The notes: generated by a model not told the origin, from the sequence alone. Shown: positions 7,375 through 16,582, counted from the stretch's first letter. The stretch: 64,000 bases of DNA from Bacillota bacterium (GCA_023407175.1 JAEYMU010000052.1:1-64000); one strand, 5' to 3'. Made by a program: numbers and translations.

Positions 7375-9156
7375 ATGGGAAACTATGAAAATATAGTGAA
7401 AACGGAGGAGATTAGAAAGCATGTGGAAGCAGGAGACTATCTGTCTGCACAGAAGGTTCTTGATACCATGGATTGCAGGAAAATCAAGAATCTGTCCGAT
7501 CTCAACCTCCTGGCGGAAGTCTATAAGGAAAATGAGAAATACGAGGAGGCAGCGCAGCTGTATCTGCGCGTTTATGAAAAATTAAAGACAAGAAAGACCA
7601 TCAGCCAATTGGTTAACATTTACATAAAAAAGGGTAACGCAGAGAAGGCGCAGGAATATCTGTCACAGTATCAGAAGGTCTCACCGGAGGATTTTGACGG
7701 CCAGGTATTTCGCTATAAGCTGGAGAAGCTGAAGGGCGCCTCCTATGAACAGCTGATCGATATTTTACTTGCTCTTAAAAAAATAGACTATACCGAAAAA
7801 TGGACCTACGAGTTGGCTAAGCTTTATTATAAGGCGGGGCTGGAGGAGGCCTGTGTGAAGGAGTGCTCCGATATTATTCTGTGGTTTGGTGAAGGAACCT
7901 ATGTGGAGAAGGCAAGGATGCTGCGTTCCTATTATTCCGGTGAAACCGGCAGGGAAAAAATCATGGAGGAGTTAAAACGCAGATCGGAGCAGGGCAGTAG
8001 GGAAAAGGAAGGAACACTGTCAGAGGAAAAAGACCAGCCGGAGCAGCAAACGGAGGATAGAACAGACCGTGAGGATGAATTAGAGGTCGGACTATCCAGG
8101 GATATTCAGAATATGATGGATAAAGGGGAAGAGATAGAGCAAGAGGAGCAGGTAATCCTGGAAGACTCACCGGAAGCTGTAAGCGAAGCCTTAGAGGAAT
8201 ATGGGGAGGAAGACCAGGCGTGGCCGGAGGAATATCCGGGTGAAGACCAGGGTGAGGAGAATGGGCCGGAGGCTGAAGCCAGCCTGGAGCCGGTGCCGGA
8301 AGAGGAAGCTGCCCCGGAGGATAATACATACATAGCAAATAGCGAAAACCAGTCGGAAGAGGAAATGCCGGATGAGGATGAGATCAATCTAAAGGATATC
8401 TCAGAAAAGTATCAGCTTAATATCAGGGAAATATTCGATAACTTTCTTCCTGTTCCCTCTGTCAAGAAGCAGTTGGTGAAGGGCCTGGAAATTCTGCTAA
8501 AGGAGAATGGGAAAGCTGCTTTTGTGATCATAACCGGAGCAAAAGGAACCGGAAAAACCACTCTGGCGAAGGGCATGGCTCTGCTTTTTAGCAAGGCGGG
8601 AAAGATAGGGTCCTCCAAGGTAGCGAAGATATCAGCAGAAAAGTTAAACACGGTAGATATTGAATCAAAGCGGGAAACCCTTAAGAGCTGCTGCCTTGTC
8701 GTAGAGAATGCAAGCGAATTAAAACGGACAACAATAGAAAAAATATTGGAGCTGACAAAGCAGCTCCAGGGGGATATTGCGGTTATTTTTGAAGAAGACA
8801 AGAAGAATATGAATAAGCTGTTTCGGGAATGCCCGAGGCTGATGGATTTATTAAAGGTACGGATTCACCTTCCCCAGTATAATGCGGAGGATTTGCTTGG
8901 CTTTGCCACAGCCTGCCTAAGACAGAAGGATTATCAGCTGAACCCTAAGGCAGAAGCTGTTTTAAAGAGCCGGCTTAACCAATTGGTAAAACAGGAACTG
9001 CCGGATACCTGGCTGGCACGGATGAATGAACTGCTACAGGCTGCCATGGATGCCACTGATTTAAGAACCGGTAAGCAGCTGTCAGACCTGGCGTCTCGTG
9101 GACGGCTAAAGGAGGGCCTGATACTGGAGGTTTTACCGGAGGACCTTAAGAACTAA
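7375..9156 (+). CDS. TPR-repeat protein fused to an AAA-type ATPase domain
   Basis: 593 residues from the ATG at 7375, which has AGGAGG seven bases upstream; the ATG at 7345 lacks a site. Residues 1-~200 form TPR-like helical repeats (LLAEVYKENEKYEEAAQLYL and similar). Residues ~205-350 are a long acidic Glu/Asp/Pro-rich linker. Residues ~360-593 are a P-loop ATPase with Walker A GAKGTGKTT (388-396), a Walker-B-like CCLVVENAS and a C-terminal helical lid. The layout recalls CbbX/SpoVK-type AAA proteins. With its upstream neighbour it forms an uncharacterised pair; remodelling or scaffolding of a complex is a guess. The 3' end overlaps the convergent Ig-like gene by 4 bp. Confidence 0.65.
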   Translation: MGNYENIVKTEEIRKHVEAGDYLSAQKVLDTMDCRKIKNLSDLNLLAEVYKENEKYEEAAQLYLRVYEKLKTRKTISQLVNIYIKKGNAEKAQEYLSQYQKVSPEDFDGQVFRYKLEKLKGASYEQLIDILLALKKIDYTEKWTYELAKLYYKAGLEEACVKECSDIILWFGEGTYVEKARMLRSYYSGETGREKIMEELKRRSEQGSREKEGTLSEEKDQPEQQTEDRTDREDELEVGLSRDIQNMMDKGEEIEQEEQVILEDSPEAVSEALEEYGEEDQAWPEEYPGEDQGEENGPEAEASLEPVPEEEAAPEDNTYIANSENQSEEEMPDEDEINLKDISEKYQLNIREIFDNFLPVPSVKKQLVKGLEILLKENGKAAFVIITGAKGTGKTTLAKGMALLFSKAGKIGSSKVAKISAEKLNTVDIESKRETLKSCCLVVENASELKRTTIEKILELTKQLQGDIAVIFEEDKKNMNKLFRECPRLMDLLKVRIHLPQYNAEDLLGFATACLRQKDYQLNPKAEAVLKSRLNQLVKQELPDTWLARMNELLQAAMDATDLRTGKQLSDLASRGRLKEGLILEVLPEDLKN

Positions 9157-9494
9157 ACCTTGAACTGAATGGTAATATCATTGGGCAAGGACTGTCCCTG
9201 CTTGGATTTTACCTTGGTAGTAACGTGGAGCAGATAGGATTCATTCTTGTTATATGCAGCCAGGGGCTCAATTTCAATGCAGTGGTTGATGGAATCATAC
9301 CGGATATTAGTTTGCAGGGGAACCTGGTTCATGGAGGTCACGTATAGATTTTGATTGTTCACGGTTGAAGGGTTAAGCGGGGCTGTGAATTTTATCTTCC
9401 ATACGAAATTGCCGGTTTTAAATTTTAAGTCCTGCTTTACCCGGTTTTTTCCGCTTCCTTCTATACTTTCGATCGTAATATAGTGGGGGGCCAT
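9153..9494 (-). CDS. Small Ig-like (Big_5/SbsA-type) domain protein
   Basis: 113 residues. Starting at the ATG at 9494 puts AAAGGAG nine bases upstream; the ATG at 9503 directly abuts that site and is less likely. The whole protein is one bacterial Ig-like domain of the SbsA/Big_5 type (FTAPLNPSTVNNQNLYVTS, then SYLLHVTTKVKSKQGQSLPN), a module normally found in secreted surface proteins. There is no signal peptide, anchor or second domain, so by itself it should stay in the cytosol, which is odd for this fold. Confidence 0.65.
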   Translation of the reverse strand: MAPHYITIESIEGSGKNRVKQDLKFKTGNFVWKIKFTAPLNPSTVNNQNLYVTSMNQVPLQTNIRYDSINHCIEIEPLAAYNKNESYLLHVTTKVKSKQGQSLPNDITIQFKV

Positions 9495-9991
9495 CGCCTT
9501 CATCTCCTTTCATGAATATAATAATCCGGGGTAGATAAAACGGTCAAAGCTATAAAAATAACGAGTCGATTTATGAAATATTAATGAATATTATATCATA
9601 TTTTTGAAAAGCCGCAATACGACGAATTTCATAACAATCCGGCACACAATTACATAATATAGTGGTGTTTCTATTTATATCGGCAGATTCTTGTGTTTTC
9701 CTAAAGGGCGCTTTATGAAATATTGAGAGAAATTATGAAAATAAATCTGCAATATAAGGCAAGGGGATCATGTAAAATATAAGTAAACTGGTAATTGTTT
9801 ATTTATAAATATACGAATATAATAATTGAAAACTTATAAAATATTAATAGCGGCAGTGATAAAAAACAATTTACAAACTAGCACTTTGTGGTATAATCAA
9901 AGATGACAGTAAAAAAATTAACAAAAATTTAACTGAATTTATATACAAATTTAACAAACAAAAGTTCGATAAAATCAAATAGAGGTGCGCA
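9495..9991. promoter_or_regulatory. 497-bp AT-rich intergenic region with the murA promoter
   Basis: No gene is seen here. A promoter reads TTTACA (9870-9875), a 16-bp spacer and TATAAT (9892-9897), leaving an approximately 88-nt leader before murA. The 13-mer TTTATGAAATATT occurs twice (9570-9582 and 9712-9724), and a related TTATAAAATATTAAT lies near 9835; the first copy extends into a match with a sequence upstream of the TPR-ATPase gene. Confidence 0.6.
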
Positions 9992-11290
9992 ATGGAGCAA
10001 TATATCATAAAAGGTGGGAAGCCGCTTGCTGGTGAGGTAATGGTAAGCGGTTATAAAAATGCGGCATTGGGGATAATCGCGGCGGCAGTTATGACGGATG
10101 AAACAGTTAAAATAGAAAATGTACCGGATGTCAGGGATATTAATGTATTATTGCAGGCAATCGAGGATATCGGTGCGAAGGTGGAGCGTGTCAACAGGAA
10201 TACTGTTAAGATAAATGGAAGCAAAATCAACTGCGTTGAGGTGGTATTTGATTATGTAAGAAAAATACGTGCCTCCTATTATCTGGTGGGAGCACTTCTG
10301 GGGAAATGCAAGGAATCCAAGGTGGTTTTGCCTGGAGGCTGCAATATTGGCAGCAGACCCTTTGACCAGCATATCAAGGGCTTTGAGGCTCTGGGAGCTT
10401 CGGTGAAAATCGAGCACGGAGCTATCTGTGCAAATACGGAGACCTTGAGCGGAGCGCATATTTATTTTGACATATCAAGCGTTGGAGCTACCATCAATGT
10501 CATGCTGGCGGCTTGTCTGGCAGACGGACTTACAACTATGGAGAACTCTGCAAAGGAGCCTCATGTCGTTGACGTGGCTAACTTTTTAAACAGTATGGGC
10601 GCCAACATCAAGGGTGCCGGTACGGATGTTATCCGTATCAAGGGAGTATCCCGGCTGCATGGCTGTGAGTATTCCATTATCCCGGACCAGATAGAGGCGG
10701 GAACCTTTATGTTTGCGGCAGCAGCTACCAAGGGGGATATTCTGATTAAGAATGTCATTCCCAAGCATCTTGAGGCCTTCACGGCAAAGCTGCTGGAAAT
10801 TGGAGCAGAGGTAGAAGAATTTGATGATGCAGTCAGAGTCAGGGCAAGCGGAAGACTGGGGAATTCCCATGTAAAGACACTTGCATACCCGGGGTTTTTA
10901 ACAGATATGCAGCCGCAGATGACGACTTTGTTGGCGATATCCAAGGGAACCAGCATTGTTACAGAAAGTATATTTGAAAACCGTTTTAAATTTGTCGATG
11001 AGCTTTCCCGCATGGGGGCTTCCATCAAGGTGGAGAGCAATACGGCGATTATTGAAGGTATTGATAAGCTTACGGGTGCAGTGGTATCGGCACCGGATCT
11101 AAGAGGCGGTGCAGCACTTGTTATAGCCGGGCTTATGGCGGAGGGCTATACGGTAGTTGAGGATGTGGAATACATTGAACGCGGGTATGAGCAGCTGGAA
11201 TATAAGATGCAGCAGCTGGGAGCCGCAATTATTAAGGTGGATTCCGAGGATGCCAAGACGATTAAGAAATTTAAGCTGAAGGTCAGCTGA
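9992..11290 (+). CDS. murA: UDP-N-acetylglucosamine 1-carboxyvinyltransferase (MurA)
   Basis: 432 residues, typical of the family. The enzyme transfers enolpyruvate from PEP to UDP-GlcNAc, the first committed step of peptidoglycan synthesis, in the cytosol. The substrate-binding Lys22-Asn23 lies in VSGYKNAAL, and the PEP-reactive, fosfomycin-sensitive cysteine is Cys117 in LPGGCNIGSRPFDQHI. The conserved MQPQMTTLLAISKG and ENRFKFVDELSRMGA segments are present. The canonical SGAKN motif reads SGYKN here. Firmicutes often carry two MurA paralogues; which one this is cannot be told from the window. The gene appears monocistronic, with its own promoter and terminator. Confidence 0.95.
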   Translation: MEQYIIKGGKPLAGEVMVSGYKNAALGIIAAAVMTDETVKIENVPDVRDINVLLQAIEDIGAKVERVNRNTVKINGSKINCVEVVFDYVRKIRASYYLVGALLGKCKESKVVLPGGCNIGSRPFDQHIKGFEALGASVKIEHGAICANTETLSGAHIYFDISSVGATINVMLAACLADGLTTMENSAKEPHVVDVANFLNSMGANIKGAGTDVIRIKGVSRLHGCEYSIIPDQIEAGTFMFAAAATKGDILIKNVIPKHLEAFTAKLLEIGAEVEEFDDAVRVRASGRLGNSHVKTLAYPGFLTDMQPQMTTLLAISKGTSIVTESIFENRFKFVDELSRMGASIKVESNTAIIEGIDKLTGAVVSAPDLRGGAALVIAGLMAEGYTVVEDVEYIERGYEQLEYKMQQLGAAIIKVDSEDAKTIKKFKLKVS

Positions 11291-11333
11291 CCGTATTATA
11301 ATCATAATGCGAGAAAAGATGCTTCCATTACAG

Positions 11334-11362
11334 ACAGCGCAGAAAAATCTGTGCTGTTTTTG
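11334..11362 (+). terminator. Rho-independent terminator after murA
   Basis: CAGCGCAGA pairs with TCTGTGCTG (one G-T pair) across a four-base A loop and is followed by TTTTT. Confidence 0.8.
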
Positions 11363-11407
11363 TATATCCAAGGGAGGCTATTAATACAAGTACAGGAGGG
11401 ATAAGCC

Positions 11408-12115
11408 ATGGAAAAAGCTATTTTGATTATTGACGATGATCCGGAGCTTTCGGAGGTTACCTCGGATATGTTAGAGGCCTATGGTTACCGGGTTACGATT
11501 GCAAAAAGTGCAGAGGAGGCTTATTCCCGGCTTACCGGCAATAAATTTCATTTAATTCTTCTGGATATCAATCTGCCGGGAGAGTCAGGCTTTGAGCTGT
11601 GCCGTGAGCTTCGCAGGGTCTCCTTAATTCCGATTATCTTCGCCAGTGCGAGAACCAGTGAGAATGACCGGGTTACCGGACTTGATCTCGGAGGAGACGA
11701 CTACCTGCTTAAGCCCTATTCTCTGAAGGAACTGCTGTCCAGGGTAAATGCCCTTTACCGGCGGACCTATGGCTTTACAGAGGAGGAAAAGATATATCGG
11801 ATCGGAGATATTGAAGTGCAGACTGTTTCCCGGACAGTAAGGAAAAACGGAGCGCAGGTGTCCCTGTCGCTAAAGGAATATGATTTGCTGCTGTATCTGC
11901 TTGAGAATATAAATAAGGCAATACCCAAGGAGAAATTACTTCGGGAGGTCTGGGGCATTTATAATGAGACAGAGCTGTCCACGGTAGCGGTACATATACG
12001 GTGGCTTCGGGAGAAGCTGGAGAGTGACCCGGCCAAGCCTGTCCACATTAAGACAGTCTGGGGAATCGGATACTGTTTAAGTGACAACGAAGATGAAAGG
12101 CAGGGCACCAGATGA
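11408..12115 (+). CDS. OmpR/PhoB-family response regulator
   Basis: 235 residues. The receiver domain has the acidic pocket IIDDD, phosphoacceptor Asp53 in LILLDINLPG and the conserved lysine in DYLLKPYS. The C-terminal winged helix has the usual EYDLLLYLLENINKAIPKE and VHIRWLREKLE elements. The stop overlaps the start of the sensor kinase gene by 4 bp (ATGA), so the two are translationally coupled. Directly downstream lies an ABC exporter, the usual layout of antimicrobial-peptide or envelope-stress sensing systems. A direct-repeat site in front of the ABC genes is a likely target. Confidence 0.9.
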   Translation: MEKAILIIDDDPELSEVTSDMLEAYGYRVTIAKSAEEAYSRLTGNKFHLILLDINLPGESGFELCRELRRVSLIPIIFASARTSENDRVTGLDLGGDDYLLKPYSLKELLSRVNALYRRTYGFTEEEKIYRIGDIEVQTVSRTVRKNGAQVSLSLKEYDLLLYLLENINKAIPKEKLLREVWGIYNETELSTVAVHIRWLREKLESDPAKPVHIKTVWGIGYCLSDNEDERQGTR

Positions 12116-13269
12116 AGAGGCAATTGATTGGCATTACCTTGTTTTTTATCCTTTGCATTACTGTAATAGCATTATTTTTGAACACCCATGTTACGTCGCC
12201 GATACACGAGGATTCCTACCGGGAGCAGCTGGTGGATTTAAATGAGATAATAAAGCTAAGCAATGACACGGATGTAGAAAATGAGAAAAAATTAGAGCAG
12301 GCTGTTTTAAAATTTAAGGAAAAGCTGGGGTCACTGCAAAAAGAGAACGGGAACGCCGGAGAAAGGAAGGACCTCTGGCTGATGTATGGAATATGCATAG
12401 GTTTTCTTTTGCTTGTATTTGCATATGTGTACCGCACAATTCTTAGACCCTTTGATAAATTGCAGCATTATGCCGACGAGCTGTCCAAGGGTAATTTTGA
12501 TTGTGATTTAAAATATGAGAGAACGAATTACTTTGGGAAATTTACCTGGGCCTTTGACCATATGCGAAGGGAAATAACCAAGGCCAGGGCCTGCGAAAAG
12601 GAGGCCGTTGAGAATAATAAAACGGTGATCGCATCCCTATCCCATGACATCAAAACTCCGATTGCCTCAATCCGGGCCTATGCGGAGGGCTTGGACGCAA
12701 ATCTGGCGGCAGGACCTGAGGCCCGCAGAAAATACTGTTCAGTGATTATGAGAAAATGTGATGAGGTAACGGAGCTGACGGAGGATTTATTCCTGCATTC
12801 CCTATCCGATTTAAACAAGCTCAAAATTGTAACACAGAGGATAAACCTTCGGGAGGTGCTTACGGCGCTGCTGTCCCAGCTAAGCGAACAGGACAGCCAT
12901 ATCAGGCTGACCCAGGAAATTCCCGAGGTAACGGTTATGCTGGATATCAAACGTTTTGAGCAGGTACTGGAAAACCTCATGAATAATGCCAAAAAATATG
13001 CGCCTGACAGCCAGGTGGATATCGGCGCCGGACTGTCGGAGGAGCAAATCATAATCACCGTACAGGACTATGGGCCGGGGATTGCTGATGAGGATATGCC
13101 GTTTGTCTTTGATAAATTCTATCGGGGGAAAAATGCCGGAGACAGACAGGGGGCGGGGCTTGGGCTGTACATAGTGAAATACATCATGGAACAGATGGAT
13201 GGAAGCGCGGCCCTGCAAAACGGACGTCCGGGACTGACCGTAATTTTAAAGCTTCCCTGGATTTCTTAA
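12112..13269 (+). CDS. Sensor histidine kinase
   Basis: 385 residues. Two transmembrane helices (about 5-24 and 88-108) flank a short extracytoplasmic loop of roughly 60 residues. A HAMP-like linker leads to the phosphoacceptor His178 in SLSHDIKTPIASIRAYAEGL. The ATPase part shows the N box (ENLMNNAKKYA), G1 (DYGPGIADED), F box (FVFDKFYRG) and G2 (GAGLGLYI), all intact. The partner is the response regulator immediately upstream. The small sensing loop may mean input comes through the ABC exporter encoded downstream, as known for Bce-type systems; that is inference. Confidence 0.9.
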   Translation: MKRQLIGITLFFILCITVIALFLNTHVTSPIHEDSYREQLVDLNEIIKLSNDTDVENEKKLEQAVLKFKEKLGSLQKENGNAGERKDLWLMYGICIGFLLLVFAYVYRTILRPFDKLQHYADELSKGNFDCDLKYERTNYFGKFTWAFDHMRREITKARACEKEAVENNKTVIASLSHDIKTPIASIRAYAEGLDANLAAGPEARRKYCSVIMRKCDEVTELTEDLFLHSLSDLNKLKIVTQRINLREVLTALLSQLSEQDSHIRLTQEIPEVTVMLDIKRFEQVLENLMNNAKKYAPDSQVDIGAGLSEEQIIITVQDYGPGIADEDMPFVFDKFYRGKNAGDRQGAGLGLYIVKYIMEQMDGSAALQNGRPGLTVILKLPWIS

Positions 13270-13298
13270 AGATTTCTTAATAACTATTCTGGTAAGAT
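13259..13298 (+). promoter_or_regulatory. Response-regulator direct-repeat box and -10 element of the ABC exporter operon
   Basis: GATTTCTTAA occurs twice with an exact 11-bp period (13260-13269 and 13271-13280), straddling the kinase stop codon. An extended -10 (TGGTAAGAT, hexamer 13293-13298) follows 12 bp later and no good -35 is present. This is the architecture of activator sites for OmpR-family regulators that replace the -35. Confidence 0.6.
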
Positions 13299-13313
13299 GA
13301 ATACATCAAATCA

Positions 13314-13340
13314 ATAGTCAGGGGATCACACCCCGACTAT
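13314..13340 (+). other. Hairpin in the 5' leader of the ABC exporter mRNA
   Basis: ATAGTC-A-GGGG pairs with CCCC-GACTAT across a six-base loop. It ends 26 bases before the ATP-binding gene, so it is transcribed and could stabilise the message or tune translation. Confidence 0.5.
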
Positions 13341-13365
13341 CAAGGCACAGAAATGAGGGGAACGT

Positions 13366-14127
13366 ATGAAGCAATGTATTCTATCGGCAAAGAATTTATG
13401 TAAGAGCTTCGCAAGCAACGGAGTACAGAATCATGTACTCGATCATGTTAATCTTAGTATTTACGAAAGGGACTTCACAGTCATTATGGGGGCCTCAGGC
13501 TCCGGGAAATCGACGCTGCTTTACGCACTTTCGGGTATGGACCGGGTTACCTCCGGACAGGTTTTCTATCAGGAGCAATGCATATCAGAATATAAGGAAA
13601 GCCGTATTATAGAGCTTAGAAGAGAGGATTTCGGGTTTATATTCCAGCAGATGCACCTGGTAAGCAATCTGACCCTGCTTGAAAATATTGCAGTTCCCGG
13701 CTATTTGACAGGGAAGAAGAAGCCGGGGGAGGTAAAACAGACGGCCTTAGGCCTGCTGTCCAGGATGATGCTTACAGACGCAGGAAAGCGGCTGCCGTCC
13801 CAGGTGTCGGGAGGGGAGCAGCAAAGAGCGGCGATTGCAAGGGCGGTAATCAACACGCCAAGGATATTGTTTGCAGATGAGCCCACCGGTTCCCTGAACC
13901 GAAAGAATACAACGGAGGTGCTCAATCTTTTAACAAAGCTGCATGAGGATGGCCAGACAATACTCATGGTGACCCATGACATCCATGCCGCCCTGCGGGC
14001 CGACCGTATTCTCTATCTGGAGGATGGTACAATTACCGGAGAACTGGAGCTAGGACCCTATTGTATGGAAGAGGTAAAGAGCAGAGAGACCCGTATCAAC
14101 ACCTGGCTTGCCTCAATGGAATGGTAG
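13366..14127 (+). CDS. ABC transporter ATP-binding protein (MacB/LolD/BceA type)
   Basis: 253 residues with Walker A GASGSGKST, Q loop (FGFIFQQMHL), signature VSGGEQQRAAIARAV, Walker B ILFADEPTGSLN and the switch histidine in MVTHD. The FADEPTG-LN motif is characteristic of the exporters that pair with FtsX-type permeases. It energises the permease encoded next, whose start lies 9 bp after this stop. Expression is probably under the upstream two-component system. Confidence 0.9.
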   Translation: MKQCILSAKNLCKSFASNGVQNHVLDHVNLSIYERDFTVIMGASGSGKSTLLYALSGMDRVTSGQVFYQEQCISEYKESRIIELRREDFGFIFQQMHLVSNLTLLENIAVPGYLTGKKKPGEVKQTALGLLSRMMLTDAGKRLPSQVSGGEQQRAAIARAVINTPRILFADEPTGSLNRKNTTEVLNLLTKLHEDGQTILMVTHDIHAALRADRILYLEDGTITGELELGPYCMEEVKSRETRINTWLASMEW

Positions 14128-14136
14128 GTGGCCGCA

Positions 14137-16527
14137 ATGAGCATAATTACATTATTAAAGGCCAATATCCGTTACCGGAAGGGAAGCTTTATCAGCGTAT
14201 TGATTTTATCCTTTATGATATCGCTATGCCTGACTACCATTCTAAGCATCAATCATAATATCGAAGAGCGTGCGGATAAAGCTCTGGAGCAGGTTGAAAC
14301 CGGGGATCTGGTTCCGATTGTCTGGGATGTAAACTGTCCCGACACCATGCTTAAGGATATTGAGGAGTATTCAAAGGTAGACCATATAAGGGTGGTTAAA
14401 ACCATAACCCAGATGCTTACCATTAATGGAATACAATTAAACAGCTCCACCTTTTTTCTTTCCTATGACAGTGAGAAGCTCTCCTATCAGATCTTTGATC
14501 AGGGGAAACGTTCCTTTCAGAGTAAGCCTGCAGAGCTGGAATCTGGTGAAATATATGTGCCGATCAGCTTTGAACGGTTATATGGCTGCAAGGAAGGAGA
14601 TACGGCATATCTGACGGTAGGTGATCAAAGAAAAAGCTTTGTTATTAAGGGCTTCTTTGAAGAACCTTTTCTGGGCTGTGAGGCAATGGGCATCAAGCTG
14701 GCCCTGATGAATGAAACAGATTACAGCGAACTATATGCACAGCGACTCCTGACCAAGGATGCGAGGGATGAAAATCCTGACGGTATCCGGTGCTATTATT
14801 TTGTAAATATCTTTGAAGCCAAAGACAGCAGCCTGCTTATGAGTGATTTTCGAAAAGCAATCAACAAGGAAACAGGTATTCTGGATTACTCCTTATTTAC
14901 CCAAAGCAAGGAGCAAAGCAAATCCGTTACCTTGATGTTTGCTCAGATTGTAAGCGGCATTATGCTGGTGTTTCTGGTTTTATTGTTTGCTGTGGTGCTG
15001 ATTGTCATCGGGCACAGCATCAGTACCGGAATTCGGCTGGATTATACAAATCTGGGTGTACTGAAGGCAATCGGCTTTGACAAAGGGAGGCTGCGCCGTG
15101 TATTTGTATTGGAATATATTCTGGCCGAGCTGGCCGGCACCCTTTTCGGTGTGGCAGGGAGCATACCTGCCACCTATTATCTGAATATTGTCTTTGTCAA
15201 AATGACCGGACTGCTGATCCGGGCCGTACCAGCCTTTGGAAGCTGCCTGCCGATCCTGGCGGCGATTATGGTGGTAAGTGCTTTGTTTATCTATATAAAA
15301 ACCAGCGCCATTGCTAAAATATCTCCGGTACGTGCTATCCTGGGAGGAAGAGACAGTGTCCATTTTCGAAGCAGAATGGAAGTAGCGGTGGAGGGCAGAG
15401 GACTGTATATACGGCTGGCCTTCCGGCAGCTGACCTCCAATCTGCGACAGTATGCTGGCTCTGCTGTGATTGTAGCGATTTTGGTATATTTTCTGGTGAC
15501 AATTACGCTGCTGGGTACAAGCTTTAACCGGCAGACCATTGAGGAAAGCTTCGGAGCTGTTTCCAGTGATGTGGGTGTCTATTATAACCCCCAGGGTAAT
15601 AAAACACAGGAGGAGATAGGGAAGCTTAGGGGGCAGGTGGAAGCCGATATCTCAAGTATCAGTGAAATTACTCAGGCCTTTAAGATAAGCGGCGGCTATT
15701 TTACGGTAGACGGTGATGAATACCATGTGAGCATCTATGAAGATCCGAGCATCATCAAAAGTATTCTAAAGGGCAGAGCACCAATCTATGACAATGAAAT
15801 TGCCCTGACGGAAATTGTTGCGGAGGAACTTGGGAAGCACATAGGGGATACGGTTACGGTGGGTGAGGTGGATTCGGAGGCAGAATATATGATCACCGGC
15901 TATATTCAGAGTACAACCGATATGGGAAGAGAAACGGTGATGTCCTATGAGGGGGCCAAAAGACTGATGCCGGATTACTATATGAATTATGTGGATTATC
16001 AATTGAAGGATTCAAAAAAATCAGCTGAGGTAGTGGAAAGCCTGAGTAAGAAATATGGAAAACAAATCGAAGCGGAGGATGTAAATGCGAACAGTGATTT
16101 TGGAGAAGTAATTATCAGTTCCATGGTGATTTTGAACTATATCATTTATGCCATATCGGTTTTGTTTACCCTGATTGTAATTCTGATTGTATGCGGCAGG
16201 ATTTACTTAAAGGAGCGGATGGATTTTGGAATATATAAGGCACTGGGCTTTACTGATACACTGCTTCGGCTGCAGTTTGCACTCCGGTTTGCGATGGTGG
16301 CTTTGGCTGGAGGAGTGTTTGGCATCCTGCTTAATTTGTGCTTTAATAACCGGATGATGAGCGTCATGCTGAAAAACGTCGGAATAACAAGCTTTGTATC
16401 GACGTATAATATCATCAGTATCCTGTTGCCGGTTGTGGTACTTACGGTCTGCTTCTTTGCATTTGCTTATCTGGCCTCAGGTAAAATCAAAAGGGTGGAT
16501 ATTAAAAGCCTGATCTGCAATAACTAA
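14137..16527 (+). CDS. FtsX-type ABC transporter permease
   Basis: About 796 residues from the ATG at 14137, which has AGGTGG at a good distance; a GTG at 14128 is in frame but unsupported. There is one N-terminal membrane helix, an extracytoplasmic domain (about 45-265), a first FtsX core of three helices (about 275-390, with VLKAIGFDKGRLRRVFVLE), a further helix and second external domain, and a second FtsX core at the C terminus (IYKALGFTDTLLRLQF). Two FtsX cores in one chain is the usual form in Firmicute antimicrobial-peptide and envelope-stress exporters. The substrate is unknown. Confidence 0.88.
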   Translation: MSIITLLKANIRYRKGSFISVLILSFMISLCLTTILSINHNIEERADKALEQVETGDLVPIVWDVNCPDTMLKDIEEYSKVDHIRVVKTITQMLTINGIQLNSSTFFLSYDSEKLSYQIFDQGKRSFQSKPAELESGEIYVPISFERLYGCKEGDTAYLTVGDQRKSFVIKGFFEEPFLGCEAMGIKLALMNETDYSELYAQRLLTKDARDENPDGIRCYYFVNIFEAKDSSLLMSDFRKAINKETGILDYSLFTQSKEQSKSVTLMFAQIVSGIMLVFLVLLFAVVLIVIGHSISTGIRLDYTNLGVLKAIGFDKGRLRRVFVLEYILAELAGTLFGVAGSIPATYYLNIVFVKMTGLLIRAVPAFGSCLPILAAIMVVSALFIYIKTSAIAKISPVRAILGGRDSVHFRSRMEVAVEGRGLYIRLAFRQLTSNLRQYAGSAVIVAILVYFLVTITLLGTSFNRQTIEESFGAVSSDVGVYYNPQGNKTQEEIGKLRGQVEADISSISEITQAFKISGGYFTVDGDEYHVSIYEDPSIIKSILKGRAPIYDNEIALTEIVAEELGKHIGDTVTVGEVDSEAEYMITGYIQSTTDMGRETVMSYEGAKRLMPDYYMNYVDYQLKDSKKSAEVVESLSKKYGKQIEAEDVNANSDFGEVIISSMVILNYIIYAISVLFTLIVILIVCGRIYLKERMDFGIYKALGFTDTLLRLQFALRFAMVALAGGVFGILLNLCFNNRMMSVMLKNVGITSFVSTYNIISILLPVVVLTVCFFAFAYLASGKIKRVDIKSLICNN

Positions 16528-16563
16528 AAAATATGGCACGGGATAACCCGTGCCATATTTTTT
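16526..16563. terminator. Bidirectional terminator between convergent genes
   Basis: Perfect 17-bp arms ending in A/T runs (AAAAAATATGGCACGG and its complement) surround the loop ATAA, serving both the permease gene and the reverse-strand HD-GYP gene. Confidence 0.9.
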
Positions 16564-16582
16564 GCGCACTATTTACATATAT

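Noticed and set aside
7961..8387. Long reverse-strand frames rich in Ser/Pro
   Set aside because: They mirror the Glu/Asp-rich linker codons of the TPR-ATPase gene and have no ribosome sites.
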